A stretch of DNA of 64,000 bases from Macrostomum hystrix (taxonomy: Eukaryota; Platyhelminthes; Macrostomidae): contig CATNEN010000001.1 of the NCBI GenBank assembly GCA_950097015.1, forward strand, positions 12,112,001 through 12,176,000. Direction: 5' to 3'. The notes under the pieces are model-generated. The model made no database searches. It saw nothing but the letters and a program-made list of their open reading frames with translations, and was not told the DNA's origin. The position numbers and the translations under genes are program-made. Below are positions 1-14,281 of this stretch, in pieces (within the stretch, counting starts at the first letter, position 1; each line of letters opens with the position of its first letter).

Positions 1-254
1 GCAAACCTAATCCTCCTGTTAGATCACGGCTTTGCTCCTCAGTTTTTTAATTAGTTTTGCTACTCAGATGAGCACTCTGGAAATACGCTCGTAGTAATTC
101 GGATTAAATGCGGACCTTCAGACTGAGATTTATGGCATTTTGCCGTTTGTTATGCAAATAGTGTAGAAAAACTTGTACTTCTACTGTTTAGATTAGATAA
201 TTGGTACGGGCTCTAAATCCGATTTTTCATGTTCAATTGATTTCTGAACTCGAC

Positions 255-905
255 TTTCAAATATTGACGATTTTCGTAATTCGACGATTTTCCCCAATCT
301 GTCAATTTTCCCCATTCCACAATTCTCCCAATCCGACGATTCTCCCAATTTGACTATTTTCCCAATCCGACGATTTTCCCCAATCTGACAATTTTCCCAA
401 TTCCACGATTCTCCCAATCTGATAATTTTCCCAATCTGGAAATTCTCCCAATCTGACAATTTTCCCAATTCCACGATTCTCCCAATCTGACGATTTTCCC
501 CAATCTGACAATTTTCCCCATTCCACAATTCTCCCAATCCGACGATTCTCCAAATCCGACGATTCTCCCAATTCGACTATTTAACCGATTCGACGATTCT
601 CCCAATTTGACTATTTTCCCAATCCGACGATTTTCCCCAATCTGACAATTTTCCCAATTCCACGATTCTCCCGATTCCACGATTCTCCCAATCTGATAAT
701 TTTCCCAATCTGACAATTTTTCTAATCTGACAATTTTCGCAATCTGGAAATTTTCACGATCTGACAATTTTCCCAATTCCCCGATTCTCCCAATTCGATA
801 GTTTTCCAAATCCGACGATTCTCCCAATCCGACGATTCTCCCAATCCGACGATTCTCCCAATCCGACGATTCTCTCAATCCGACGATTCTCCAAATTGGA
901 AGATT
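255..905. repeat. 17-bp satellite block 1
   Basis: Tandem array with a 17-bp unit close to gattctcccaattcgac. Variants read aattccacg, aatctgaca and aatccgacg. The units are imperfect and there are several indels. Open frames across it exist only because the repeat lacks stop codons, so no protein is inferred. Confidence 0.93.
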
Positions 906-1508
906 TTCTCAATTCTCCGAGTTACCCAGTTGTGCTTTAGTAGCAAATGATATAGTTAAACAGGACAGTAATTTCACCGGCAATCAGAACAAATGACGTT
1001 GGGTCAAGGCTACAGTGAATTGCTCTGAAATTGCTCAAATTTCAAACTGTGACTATCAGGGAATGTCATCAGGCTGCATTCACAGCAACATAAAAGACTT
1101 TGTTGCGCCGAAAATCTGAAATTTACCTTTTCAATTCTCGCATAAGTGTTCATAGACCTGAAGTCCTTCTTGTTTTTAATTAGTCCGTGACTAGAAAGCC
1201 TTGAGGCATTCGACCATTGTGGCATCTAGAAATTCGTCTATAACGCTAAAAATAGATATTTTTTATCAAGCGCCTAGATGTACTCTTTGCAGGCTCACAA
1301 ATACGTGTCGCATTGGTTTGTGCACGATTTAGATTTTTTAAATACCCACTGCCTACTACTGTATAAACGTCTATGGCGAATATTGGTTCAATATTATAAT
1401 AACTAACACTATACTCAATACAGTATAACCAAAAACTAATAGCCAACATGGTTACATGATGAAATTTTGTGAGCAGAAAAGTAAGCTGGTGGATGTTAGT
1501 GAGTATTT
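906..1508. other. Single-copy spacer with one copy of a flanking direct repeat
   Basis: This stretch separates two satellite blocks. I see no gene in it. Its last ~77 bases (1432-1508) recur with a few mismatches at 2351-2428, just beyond the second satellite block, so block 2 is bracketed by a direct repeat. Confidence 0.7.
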
Positions 1509-2350
1509 ACGATTCTCCCAATTCGACGATTCTCCCAATTCGACGATTCTACCAATTCGACGATTCTCCCAATTTGACAATTTTCCCAATCTGACGATTT
1601 TCCCGATTCGACGATTCTCTCAATTCGACGATTCTCCCAATTCGACGATTCTCCCAATTCGACGATTCTCCCAATTTGACAATTCTCCCAATTCGACGAT
1701 TCATTCAGTTTGACTATTTAACCGATTGGACGATTCTCCCAATCCGACGATTCTCCCAATCCGACGATTCTCCCAGTTCGACTTTTCTCCCAATTCGACG
1801 ATTCTCCCAATTCGACGATTCTCCCAATTCCACTATTCTCCCAATCCGACGATTCTCCCAATTCGACGATTCTACCAATTCGACGATTCTCCCAATTTGA
1901 TAATTTTCCCAATCTGACGATTTTCCCGATTCGACGATTCTCTCAATTCGACGATTCTCCCAATCCGACGATTTTGCCAATTCGAATATTTTCCCAATTC
2001 GACGATTCTCCCAATCCGACGATTCTCCCAATTCGACGATTCTACCAATTCGACGATTCTCCCAATTCGACGATTCTCCCAATTCGACGATTCTCCCAAT
2101 TCGACGATTCATTCAGTTTGACTATTTAACCGATTGGACGATTCTCCCAATCCGACGATTCTCCCAATCCGACGATTCTCCCAGTTCGACTTTTCTCCCA
2201 ATTCGACGATTCTCCCAATTCCACTATTCTCCCAATCCGACGATTCTCCCAATTCCACTATTCTCCCAATCTGACGATTCTCCCAATCCGACGATTCTCC
2301 CGATTCGAATATTCTCCCAAATCTAAAGATTCTCCCAACTCAAATATAAG
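1509..2350. repeat. 17-bp satellite block 2
   Basis: Same 17-bp unit as block 1, more homogeneous here. A larger internal duplication is visible: the segment with tcattcagtttgactattt at about 1700 recurs at about 2110, so the array has a ~400-bp higher-order period. It is bracketed by ~77-bp direct repeats at 1432-1508 and 2351-2428. Confidence 0.93.
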
Positions 2351-2524
2351 CAAAACTAATAGCCAACATGGTTACATGATGAATTTTTGTGAGCAGAAAA
2401 GTATGCTGGTAGATGTTGGTGAGTATTTGAAATACCAATGGTCTTTGTACTGTTAAAGCTTTGTACTTTCCATTAGCCATCTAAGAGTACCGATTTATTC
2501 TCTTGAGCTAGACTTTGATGGCTG

Positions 2525-2572
2525 TCGCAGACTCCACGGACTGAACAGTTATACACAGCCCTTAGGAAGAAT
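2525..2572 (+). repeat. SINE tail fragment
   Basis: The phrase around cggactgaacagttatacacagccc matches the 3' body of the tRNA-type SINE seen more completely at 19513-19775 and 30718-30995. It is short and diverged. Confidence 0.45.
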
Positions 2573-2640
2573 TTAGTGGTTGAAGTCGACGACTAAGAAC
2601 AAACTTATGCGCTCATGAAAATTCTACTTTTATCCTTCAG

Positions 2641-3149
2641 CCGCGGAAGCTGAGAGCCAGAACAGCGATCAACAGCAGCAGGAGCAGCAGCACTCGCCAG
2701 AGTTTCAGCGAGGCTATGAGATGCAGCTGAACCAGGCGAGCTCCTTCATCACCAGCTACCGGCAGGCGTTCCTATTGCGCGCCAAACTGCGTAGCTTCCG
2801 CATGTTCTCAGTCATCATCCTGACTTTCGTTCTCCTGTGGCTGCCCTACTGGGCGCTGTACATCTTCGCCTGCGTCAACCGCCTGAGTGGAGGTCGCTAC
2901 AGCGACGCCGTTGAAGTCGTCTCAAACTGCGTCTTCTTCTTCGGAATGTCAACAAGCGCCGCCAATCCGATGATCTACGGAGCCTACGAGAACGGTAGCT
3001 GCTCGCGCTGCCAGTTCTGCTGCCGCTGCTGCTGCGGTGTCGACAATGAACCGTCAGAGGCCGGGAGCCGTAACTGTGGCTACAGACTGCAGCCAGTCAA
3101 TCTGGTGATGAAACTGCCAAGCACGCGCAGCACTGGAGGTCCGGATTAA
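2641..3149 (+). CDS. Last exon of a class A (rhodopsin-family) peptide GPCR
   Basis: A 3' splice site (ttatccttcag) precedes 2641 and the frame opens with phase 1. The exon encodes the end of a Gln-rich third cytoplasmic loop, then TM6 with a W-L-P-Y motif (CWxPY position, Cys replaced by Leu), a short third extracellular loop, and TM7 with N-P-M-I-Y (NPxxY). A Cys-rich tail follows (C-C-R-C-C-C, a likely palmitoylation site) and then a TAA stop. TM1-5 must lie upstream of the window or in exons I cannot identify. Basic residues before TM6 (RAKLRSFRM) resemble the vasopressin/GnRH/AKH-type neuropeptide receptor group, but that placement is an inference from a short segment. The start of the protein is not in this exon. 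Confidence 0.85.
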
Positions 3150-3304
3150 TCCTGTCTATATTTTTTGATGAAAATAGTACGAAAAAGATTAGTTATCTGT
3201 GTGTTTTTACTCGTATTCTTAAAACGAAGCAAAAAAGGCAAAAACTAAAATTTTATTTTCTCGAAATATGGAGATTTGATAAACAATTGTGGTAAGAATA
3301 CAGT

Positions 3305-3563
3305 ATTTCCAAATTCCAAATCCGGCCCGTTGCCCCTTTCAACACCTATAGTATCCTGTCTCATCTCTCTCTCATCTGGAGATGGAGAGTCTCATCTCTC
3401 CACTTTCTCATCTCTCCTGTGTCTCCCACCTCATATCTTCTCTACCTTATCTATCCCGTGTCTCATCTCACCCCTTTCTCATATTCCTACAGTTAATGCG
3501 GCCCGCTGTCGTCTTTTAGATTATCTCTGTGGCCGGCACACTAGTAAGTTTGCCGACCACTTG
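3305..3563 (-). mobile_element. Decayed hAT-type non-autonomous element (same family as 40524-41289)
   Basis: Reading the minus strand, this stretch starts with a degraded terminal repeat (plus-strand gtttgccgaccacttg at 3548-3563) and a conserved block around atgcggcccgctgtcgtctt. It then runs into TCTCATCTC-rich internal repeats and a diverged far end (ccaaatccggccc). Each block has a counterpart, in order, in the complete element at 40524-41289. The second terminal repeat is lost. Confidence 0.75.
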
Positions 3564-4810
3564 TGTATGAAAATCGACAGCTTAATAAAGGAAGTTTGCC
3601 AAATGCGCTAACTGATGGGATGGTTTGCCAGCTTTGGAGGAATAGGCCTACTTTTAAGGGGGTATTATTTGGTAGATTGCCAAAAAGTTGTGATTTGCTT
3701 ATTCAGGCTTATTACTTCTGGGTTGTTGCTAAAGAATTTAAAAGCAACGTTTGTGCACCCGATAGGGTCAAAGCTTGCTATTTGTTGCTATTTTTGACCC
3801 AGTAAAGTGGTATTCTGATGTTGGTTCGAGTTTTAGGAGCAAATTAGTTGTTAAACCCTAGGGTCAGGACGAGTACTCTCGTTTACAAACGAAGAACTCT
3901 AGTAATTTGCCATCAAACTCCAGACACTAGCTCAGGACTAAGACCCCAAGATCAAGGAAGTGAATTTCATCCAACAGTTGGGCATACTTTTGTACTTTTT
4001 TATTTCCGCGCTAATCCTAGTCGATGATTGAGAAATCACGGCTTGAATCGGCTTGAATAAATGATCAGTCAGATGTTCTAGACAGACACTAGAATTTTTG
4101 TCGTACAGTGTGATTGTCTTGCTGTTCCGCTTCAAAATTAAGCGGATTAAAGCGTCATTTTCAATTCTTTTGATGGACGTTTTTTTACTTTTGAGTCTGT
4201 GTTAGGTATTTTGTGTCTTTAAAACATTCTCGCATCCGTCTCGTGTATGGATACTTTTGTGTGGCTTAGAAAATAATAATAATGAACTTTGGTAAGGATT
4301 TTATAATGCTTCGATGCTATTTTAGAAACTCCAAGTTTGCACTTTTGTTCGAATACCAAGTGAGGAAAGACTTGCAGAATCAAGGGAGTGAGTTTGACCT
4401 TTTATGGTTGGTTATTCGTAAGTGAGACTTTAGAATAATAGTCCGATAATAGTGGATACTTACGAATAACCGCATTGTCGAATTTCAGTGGGGCCATAGA
4501 CAAAAAGGGCATCGAAAGGAGAGAGGGGTTACCGAGGAGAGAGAGAGACAAAAATACTGACGTGGTTTACTGGAGTTTGGGCCATAGACAACGAAGTTGC
4601 AAACAGGCCGGGCGGTCCATACTCTCCTGCAAGTCTTGTGTGCATCCGCGCCGGGATACAGCGCTTTCTGACTATGGTGGCTGGTTTAACGATCAACATT
4701 ATCGATTGTGAGGAATTCGTCCTAGCGAATAGAATGCTCCGAATGAAAGTCAGGGAATGGCACAACTCCGGCGGTCAGGTTCGATCATATCCGCCAATCG
4801 AGGAGGGTGA
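3564..4810. other. Intergenic stretch, no confident feature
   Basis: AT-rich sequence without recognisable gene signals. The last ~170 bases may be the eroded 5' part of the Crypton that follows: a short open frame in another phase runs from 4638 to 4904. Confidence 0.5.
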
Positions 4811-5699
4811 TATGGCTACGAAGCTACGGACGTATTTCGACAGATCAGTGCAGAGACCACTCAGGATGAGTTTCTACTCGTATTTCGCGTTATGTACGGC
4901 CTAGGAGTACGAGGAAGGGAACATCTGGAGTCGATTGAATCCAAGAAGTGGTTGGTGAAGCGCGAAGACTCGGATGGAAGACCGTACTACGCATTGCCTG
5001 TACTGAATTCCAAAAACAAGTCTGCCGATCCCAATCGAGCCAAGCGTGACATCGACGTAAAGCAGGCGAGAATCTACGATGTTGGAATTGTGGACGACTA
5101 CATGGCTATATTACCAACGGAGAAGAAGAACGACTCACTGTTTCCCAGGCCACTGAAGAATGCAGGAGGCACCAGACGATTTTGCTCGAAGCAGAAACGA
5201 GGAATAAATTACCTGAGGACTTTCATGAAAGCGCTGAGCAAAAAAAGCGAAGCTGTCTAAGGAATACACCAATCACAGCATTCGGTGAGTCAGTTGGTCG
5301 GGGAAGTGCGTATGATGTTTTCAACTTGTCTCTGATTGACTCTAGTTTACAGTTCAATTGCTCAATTGTTCTAGAGTTACCAGAGTGTGTGACCTGGAAT
5401 CGGCTGGGCATTCGATGAGCGATATCATGGCTATCACGGGTCAAAAGTCCGAGAGCACGGTCCGGCGCTACCTGGCAGTTAAACGGGACAAGTCCCTGCA
5501 ACAATGCAGCGATGCAGTGTCGCGTGCGTTGAACATGGGACAAAGCGCCGCGATCCACGGTCAAGTAACAATGCCTGCTGCCATCAGCATCCAGAGCTCC
5601 ATCGTGCAAGAAGCAGTGAGCGTGTCTGATGGTCGTCAGATGAACGGTCGGAGTATCTTTATTATGAACAACTGCACTTTTAACAATTGCAATCTGTAA
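4811..5699 (+). pseudogene. Crypton-type tyrosine recombinase, frameshifted
   Basis: The translation matches the Crypton (DUF3504-like) recombinase family. From about 4880 it carries the block with the first catalytic Arg (GLGVRGREHL), then a D-G-R-x-Y-Y-x-L-P segment and an L-F-P-R-P segment. Next come Y-T-N-H-S-I-R (the H-x-x-R box) and G-Q-K-S-x-S-T-x-R-R-Y with the likely nucleophile Tyr, and finally a C-terminal N-N-C-T-F-N tail. Two features break the frame. A run of seven A at about 5240-5246 puts the first part one base out of phase with the HxxR block. A GT-AG interval (5285-5374, gtgagt...ttctag) interrupts the conserved Arg codon and restores the frame when removed. A stop (4808-4810) closes the frame upstream, so the N-terminus is missing or shifted. 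I read this as a recently dead copy; a homopolymer sequencing error is the alternative. Confidence 0.85.
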
Positions 5700-6749
5700 T
5701 GGTCTTCGGCACTACATTGACAATTGCGCCATATTGATACTGCACTATTAACTTTCCATAGCGCTCTTTTGTTGTTGGTGTTTGCTTCTTTGTTCCAAAA
5801 ATAGGCATCCATTATCCGAGGAGCGCAGCGTTTCTGACGTGCAAATCGATCGTCAAACGTGAGTATAGGCGTGTTCGAAATCATTATCCTGAAGTTTAAG
5901 TGAAGAAATAAATGGAATGTGCTCATGGTTTAACCATAGACGATTACATTATCCTAAAGACGGATTTTTGACAATGTCTAGGGTGGCAACACAGTCGCAC
6001 TGGGTGGTGGCGCTACCGTAGATCCTTTAAGTGTATGCATAAACGTTTCTGTGTAAATGCGTAACTGCAAAACGCTACTAATAACTTGCAAAGCTTGCGC
6101 ATGTGGTAATTATAATGTCAATGTGAATGCACAGCGCCTACACAGTTGACTATGTTGCCATGGCGATCCCCACATTACACTTTGTTAGTGACGCCTGCTA
6201 ATGCAATCTGAAATTAAAGAAAAATAATTTTTTACTAAAGTCAATGAAAGTACGAATAGAACAATACTTTATCTACCCTGCCATGGGCTATAAACGATTT
6301 CTTTATTATTTTATTAGACTCGCAGATAATCAGAAAATATAAAATATAAAATTAGGGTCGGTAGGACTATTTCAAAGATGCGTTTAAAACAAGTTAATAA
6401 GTTCATATTTCTTGTTATAAAAAGTGAACAACCGCATTAATGCTTCCAGAAGCAAGGAAAACTATAAGAAATATAGGCATAGTTATCATCCACTTTGAAA
6501 TCTTTGTCGAGGTCACAAAGTTACACAAAATTAGCATGATTTCGTTTCAATTCTTGTCGGTTGCTTATATGCACATGTACATGAGAATAATGAAATTCGT
6601 CCTTCGTGTGGTTCTGCTATGTACTCTTATTATTTGGCCAACTACGAGTACCTACACGGTACTAACACTAAAAATCAAAGGCAAGCTGTAGCGACAGAAG
6701 CTCTCCTAGGCTATAGAATTCCGGAATCTGATGTCTGATCGACCGAGTT
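5700..6749. other. Intergenic stretch between the Crypton and the CSL gene
   Basis: AT-rich sequence. An 83-codon open frame at 6440-6691 has no recognisable domain and no splice context. Nothing else is supported. Confidence 0.5.
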
Positions 6750-10100
<3,351 letters not shown>

Positions 10101-10579
10101 TTGAAGTTTCTGGTCAACTTTGGTACGCCATTAAGGGCCAACCTCTAAGTCACAGTGATGGTGTACACTGCCTGACAATGAGAAAATCAGTGCAGTTGTA
10201 CGCGTGTGTATCTGCATTTGAGTGCGTGTGCTCAGGAGTCAGCGGAATGGTCAGAATTGCCTCCTCACTGGCTGCTGGGCCGCTGTCACCAAATGATATT
10301 CCATTGCCCACAGCCCTGCTGTATTATTATTATTATACTAGTATTTTCTATTTGGTCTGCTGTTTCATAAAAAATGGGTCCTTCATTGCACGGTGTAGGG
10401 TCGCCAATTATTTTTTCCTCATGCAGTTTGAAAACATTATTTCTTTTCATAGAATAACAATATTTATTAGTTTTTTTGGTAACAGTTTAAAATTTTCTGA
10501 TGCAGGAAAAAGAGACCAAAAACCAGACGGGGCGAATTGTGACTTTTGAATCAATTCAGAGCTTATCGTCTATTGCCAA

Positions 10580-12826
10580 TCAAAACGTGCACAGAGCCTT
10601 GAGAGTTCTGCAGCAGCCGCTCAGCGATTGAGCACAGTAGGTCTTGCAATTGGCTATGTCGTTGCTGTCGCGCAGGTACTTAATGTAGTCCCTCCAGCCG
10701 GCGCAGGTATCGCCCCAGGAGTCGCCCCAGAAGCAGGCCTCTTCGGCGGCCGGGGCCGCATCGTCGGCCGCGCACTCTCCGTTCCAGTTGCAGCTCTTCT
10801 TGTTGCCGCAAGGCGAGCCGATCGGTGCGCGAAGACCACCGCCCGTGACACCGCTGGAGGATCCAGCTGTCGGTGTGCAGAAGATCTTGGCGCAGATTGT
10901 TGCCGGATTCTTTGAGGCATCATCAGTGAGGAAAAACTTGCCAGGGCTGCTCGGATAAGCCAGTCGGCACACCTGGTCGAGAGTCATGCGACTGCCCTCT
11001 CGACCCGCCGCAGTCATGGAGGTGACCGATACGCCCTGACGGCTCCTCAGACAGTTGGCATTTCCTGGAAAGTTCCATATATAACGCTGCATTAACTACT
11101 TTAAGGAATGAGTGGCAGAGCTGTTGACAAGTTTGCCAATCGCTCCTAGATCCCTGAGATTAAATGCGCGGCGAAGCCACATATATTTGGGGCGCGGCCG
11201 TGGAGAGAAGGCTTGGGGGCTTGTCTTGTAGTTTACGACGCCCTTGGGGGGGCAAACCATCAAGGGTTAGTGAAAGAGTACACTATACATGACGATGAAA
11301 AAGTCTGGGTAGATGTACAGTATCTCTGTGACGATATCGCTGGTGTTCATTAGTAAGAGAAATGAGCAGTATTTTTTTGCTTTCTGCGGGTTTAATGTCA
11401 CTAAATAATTTTCCAGGGTCCAAAACCATCCTGAAAATGTTATTATCTTAAAGGGTGCAAAAAAGATCTGATATAAATTTACAAGTTCATTAATATTTTA
11501 TTACCACTGTTAATGTAGTTCTGAATGTACTTCACGGTGCAGTGTGAGAACCGATAGGAGTTCATTACATCGCTGAGACTATAAGAGCCAGCTGAGGGTG
11601 ACATGAGATACTTCGAATCCTTTTTGCACTGATCTTCGTCGTTGTCATGATCGGAGCCCAAATTGTGGGCCAGCTCGTGCGAAGCGGTGCCCCAGCTGTG
11701 GAGGCCCTGGTCCTCGTTGATGCTCTGGCGCGACTCCTGGCAGGCGCCGCCAACGTAGGCCATGCCGCAGACGGCGAAGTTGCCGCCACTCTGGATGTCG
11801 GTGCGCGTGAATGCCATCACGTGATCGGCTCCCTTGTCCTTTGAATAGGTCTTGATGTAGCCCAGGATAGCGCCGGCATCGTTGGCTGAAATGCGGAAGA
11901 GAAATTTGAATCTAACCATGCTCTCACTCACCAATTAACAATGAGAAACATTTTTTCCTTTATACCGAATGTAAATACAAGCTTGATTTTAAGTATCATT
12001 TAACACTCACCATCAGCAGAACCAGCTGGAGGCATCCAGGGTGCGTCTGCCTGGGTCTTGGCCACAGTGAAGCCGATGCACTTGATACTCATCGACGGCG
12101 AGCCGATGTTTCTGAAGGTGGTGTCCAGGCCGTTCAAAATGTGCGTGTAGTAGTAGTGAATCTCCGTCATGGCTGTGTCATCGGAGCCATAGATGGTCTT
12201 GAAAGCGTTCCACACAGTGTGATCAGCAAGCAGCCTTATCTCAACCTCGTACTCCGTGGTTCCTTGGTTTGACTGTCGCTTCTTGCGGCTCACAGCTCGC
12301 AAGATTTTATTCGTGTCAATCTGCGATTCAATGCCATCCGGCTTGGCGATGTTCTTTGTGACTCTGTGCTCTGATTTGCCCGTAGGCTCCAGGAAGTACG
12401 AGACTCCTTCGTGCATCACGTGACCGCTGATGCGCTTCTGACCGTTCACGTGTCGGACGCTGATCACTGACTTGGTGTCGATGTCCCTGTAGTGAGCGTG
12501 GTTGGCGTGATGAAGCTGACGGGCCGAAAACGTCCTCTCGATGCCATTCTCGGCAACTGTCATTGGCACATTCTCGAACGCCTCGGTCTTAGTCAGTGGA
12601 ATGCGGACTTTCTTGTTGGTGTACGGCAGTTGAACTTCCAGCTCCATGGTGGACGGATGCGGCCCGTCCAAGCTGGAGCTGGTGATGGACACTGAGGCTT
12701 GAGCCACCGCAGCGGTCAGCACAAGCAGCACTACAAATTAAACGAAGAGGATAGAGAACAGAAAACACTTAAAGCATTAAGGTGCTGAAAATTAAGAAAA
12801 TTTCTGAGCTTACCAAGGCGCAGCAT
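10580..12826 (-). CDS. Secreted M12B metalloprotease MP1
   Basis: Zinc endopeptidase of the reprolysin/ADAM type. Four exons: 12826-12814 (13 nt), 12730-12011, 11885-11505 and 11064-10580, all GT-AG; 532 residues. A signal peptide (MLRLV-LLVLTAAVAQA) spans the first intron. A propeptide of ~135 residues ends in a furin-type R-K-K-R at about 153-156. The catalytic domain carries HELAHNLGSDHD from about residue 314 (the HExxHxxGxxHD zinc site) and a downstream Y-L-M-S-P as Met-turn candidate. The C-terminal Cys-rich module has the G-L-R-A-P-x-G-S-P-C-G...C-x-W-N-G-x-C signature of the ADAM/ADAMTS cysteine-rich domain. No transmembrane segment is seen, so secretion is expected. Its closest relative is MP5, its inverted copy. 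Confidence 0.93.
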
Positions 12827-12910
12827 TTTTGGGCTCGACTTTTGGGCGCGAATCGTTTGGTTTAAAGACTTGCCGGTTTTAAAGTCTGATTAATGGAACT
12901 AACGGCGAAA

Positions 12911-12918
12911 GTTTTATA
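12911..12918 (-). promoter_or_regulatory. TATA box of MP1
   Basis: The minus strand reads TATAAAAC about 85 bp upstream of the ATG. The same motif and spacing occur upstream of its inverted copy MP5 (32047-32054). Confidence 0.65.
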
Positions 12919-12998
12919 CGTGTAGCCTTAGGCTGACTAAGGTTCGACTCTTTTTATGCACCGCCGCCTGGCTTTTCTCCAGCGGATATTGTTGAGCA

Positions 12999-13507
12999 TG
13001 CAGCGATTAATTCATGGCCACGATCTAGCCAATAGACCGGTCTCAATGTCTCAGAGTAGTCACTTTAAAGTCAACGCTTATCATCCCGGATATTAAATTC
13101 CGTCAAAGAAAACGCAGGTTTTCAAATCGGTTGATTTGTAAGATATTTACTGGCTTGATCACAGATACGATCACAGTGCGCAGTTTGCAAACCAATTTCC
13201 GCTAGCTCTATATTAGGTCACTCAGCCTTGACCTCCGGTCCGAATTTGTATGCCGAATCACGAGAAATTTTACTTTTTAATTAGACCTCTTATGAAAGGA
13301 ATATATTGAGACAAGTTGACAAACTTAGACGCATAGCTAAGAAGAAATCTTGTTGATGAGTGTACTCGCTAACGAAATAGTAAAATTTTGTAGATTGACA
13401 AAAGTTGATAGAATATCCATTTCAGATTCAGTCGAAGTGATGCTGGTGGATGCAATGTTTCAATTTATATTTAACTCTAGAGCTACAAATGAACAAAGAT
13501 AAGCATT
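12999..13507. other. Spacer between duplication units
   Basis: AT-rich sequence with no gene seen. It lies between the 5' flank of MP1 and the 24-bp array. Confidence 0.5.
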
Positions 13508-13854
13508 ATCGAAGCAGGAACTGTAGCTGGAATCGAAGCAGGAACTGTAGCTAGAATCGAAGCAGGAACTGTAGCTGGAATCGAAGCAGGGGCTATAGCT
13601 AGAATCGAAGCAGGAACTGTAGCTGGAATCGAAGCAGGGGCTGTAGCTGGAATCGAAGCAGGAACTGTAGCTAGAATCGCAGTAGGGGCTATAGCTAGAA
13701 CCGCAGCAGGAGATGAAGCTAGAATCGCAGCAAGGGCTATATCTAGAATCGAAGCAGATGCTATATCTAGAATCGCAGCAGATGCTATATCTATAATCGC
13801 AGCAGATGCTGTATCTAAAATCGCAGCAGAGGATGTAGCTAGAACCGTAGCTTT
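13508..13854. repeat. 24-bp minisatellite
   Basis: About 14 tandem copies of a 24-bp unit close to aatcgaagcaggaactgtag + ctag. The units become more diverged toward the 3' end (agcagatgctatatctag). It sits in the short gap between MP1 and MP2. Confidence 0.93.
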
Positions 13855-14281
13855 GTCACCGATAAATAGCTGCCAATGAGTCAGAAAGCATAACCTCAGT
13901 ACATCTTGTTTGCTAGTTTTTGCAAATTTGCAAGCAGAAAAAAAGACAATTGTGCAGCACTTATAAAATAGAAAAATCGTAAGTACTCGTAAGACATAAA
14001 TATTGCATTCGATGTTTCATATACTTACCAAACTACTAATAGAGGTATGAAAAGCTTGTAATCTGTTCATCATTTAAACAGTCTGGTAGTCTGAGTAACC
14101 TTACCAGCTAAAGATATGGCACTTGTAAGATCTTTCAATAAAAAAGAAAACTCCGAACTTATTGTACAGTCATATACCCGAAATCAGTTCTCAGGTGAAC
14201 ATTTTGTCAATATATTTCAATCAGCAGTTGGTCACAGACATGTCAGTCCATTGCTGATCTACGCAGCGCGGCCGAAACTGC

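Larger units (their letters stand above)
10101..12998 (-). repeat. Inverted duplication unit A, left copy (contains MP1)
   Basis: Matches 31955-34860 in reverse orientation across promoter, gene, introns and ~450 bp of 3' flank, with more divergence in the flank than in the exons. The boundaries were judged by eye. Confidence 0.85.

Noticed and set aside
193-2112. Open frames of 60-174 codons on both strands
   Set aside because: They follow from the stop-free 17-bp satellite; there are no domains and no unique sequence.
3563-3805. Overlapping short plus-strand frames
   Set aside because: They start in the terminal repeat of the decayed hAT copy and show no conserved features.
6440-6691. 83-codon open frame with a hydrophobic end
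   Set aside because: Low-complexity AT-rich composition and no homologous pattern recognised.
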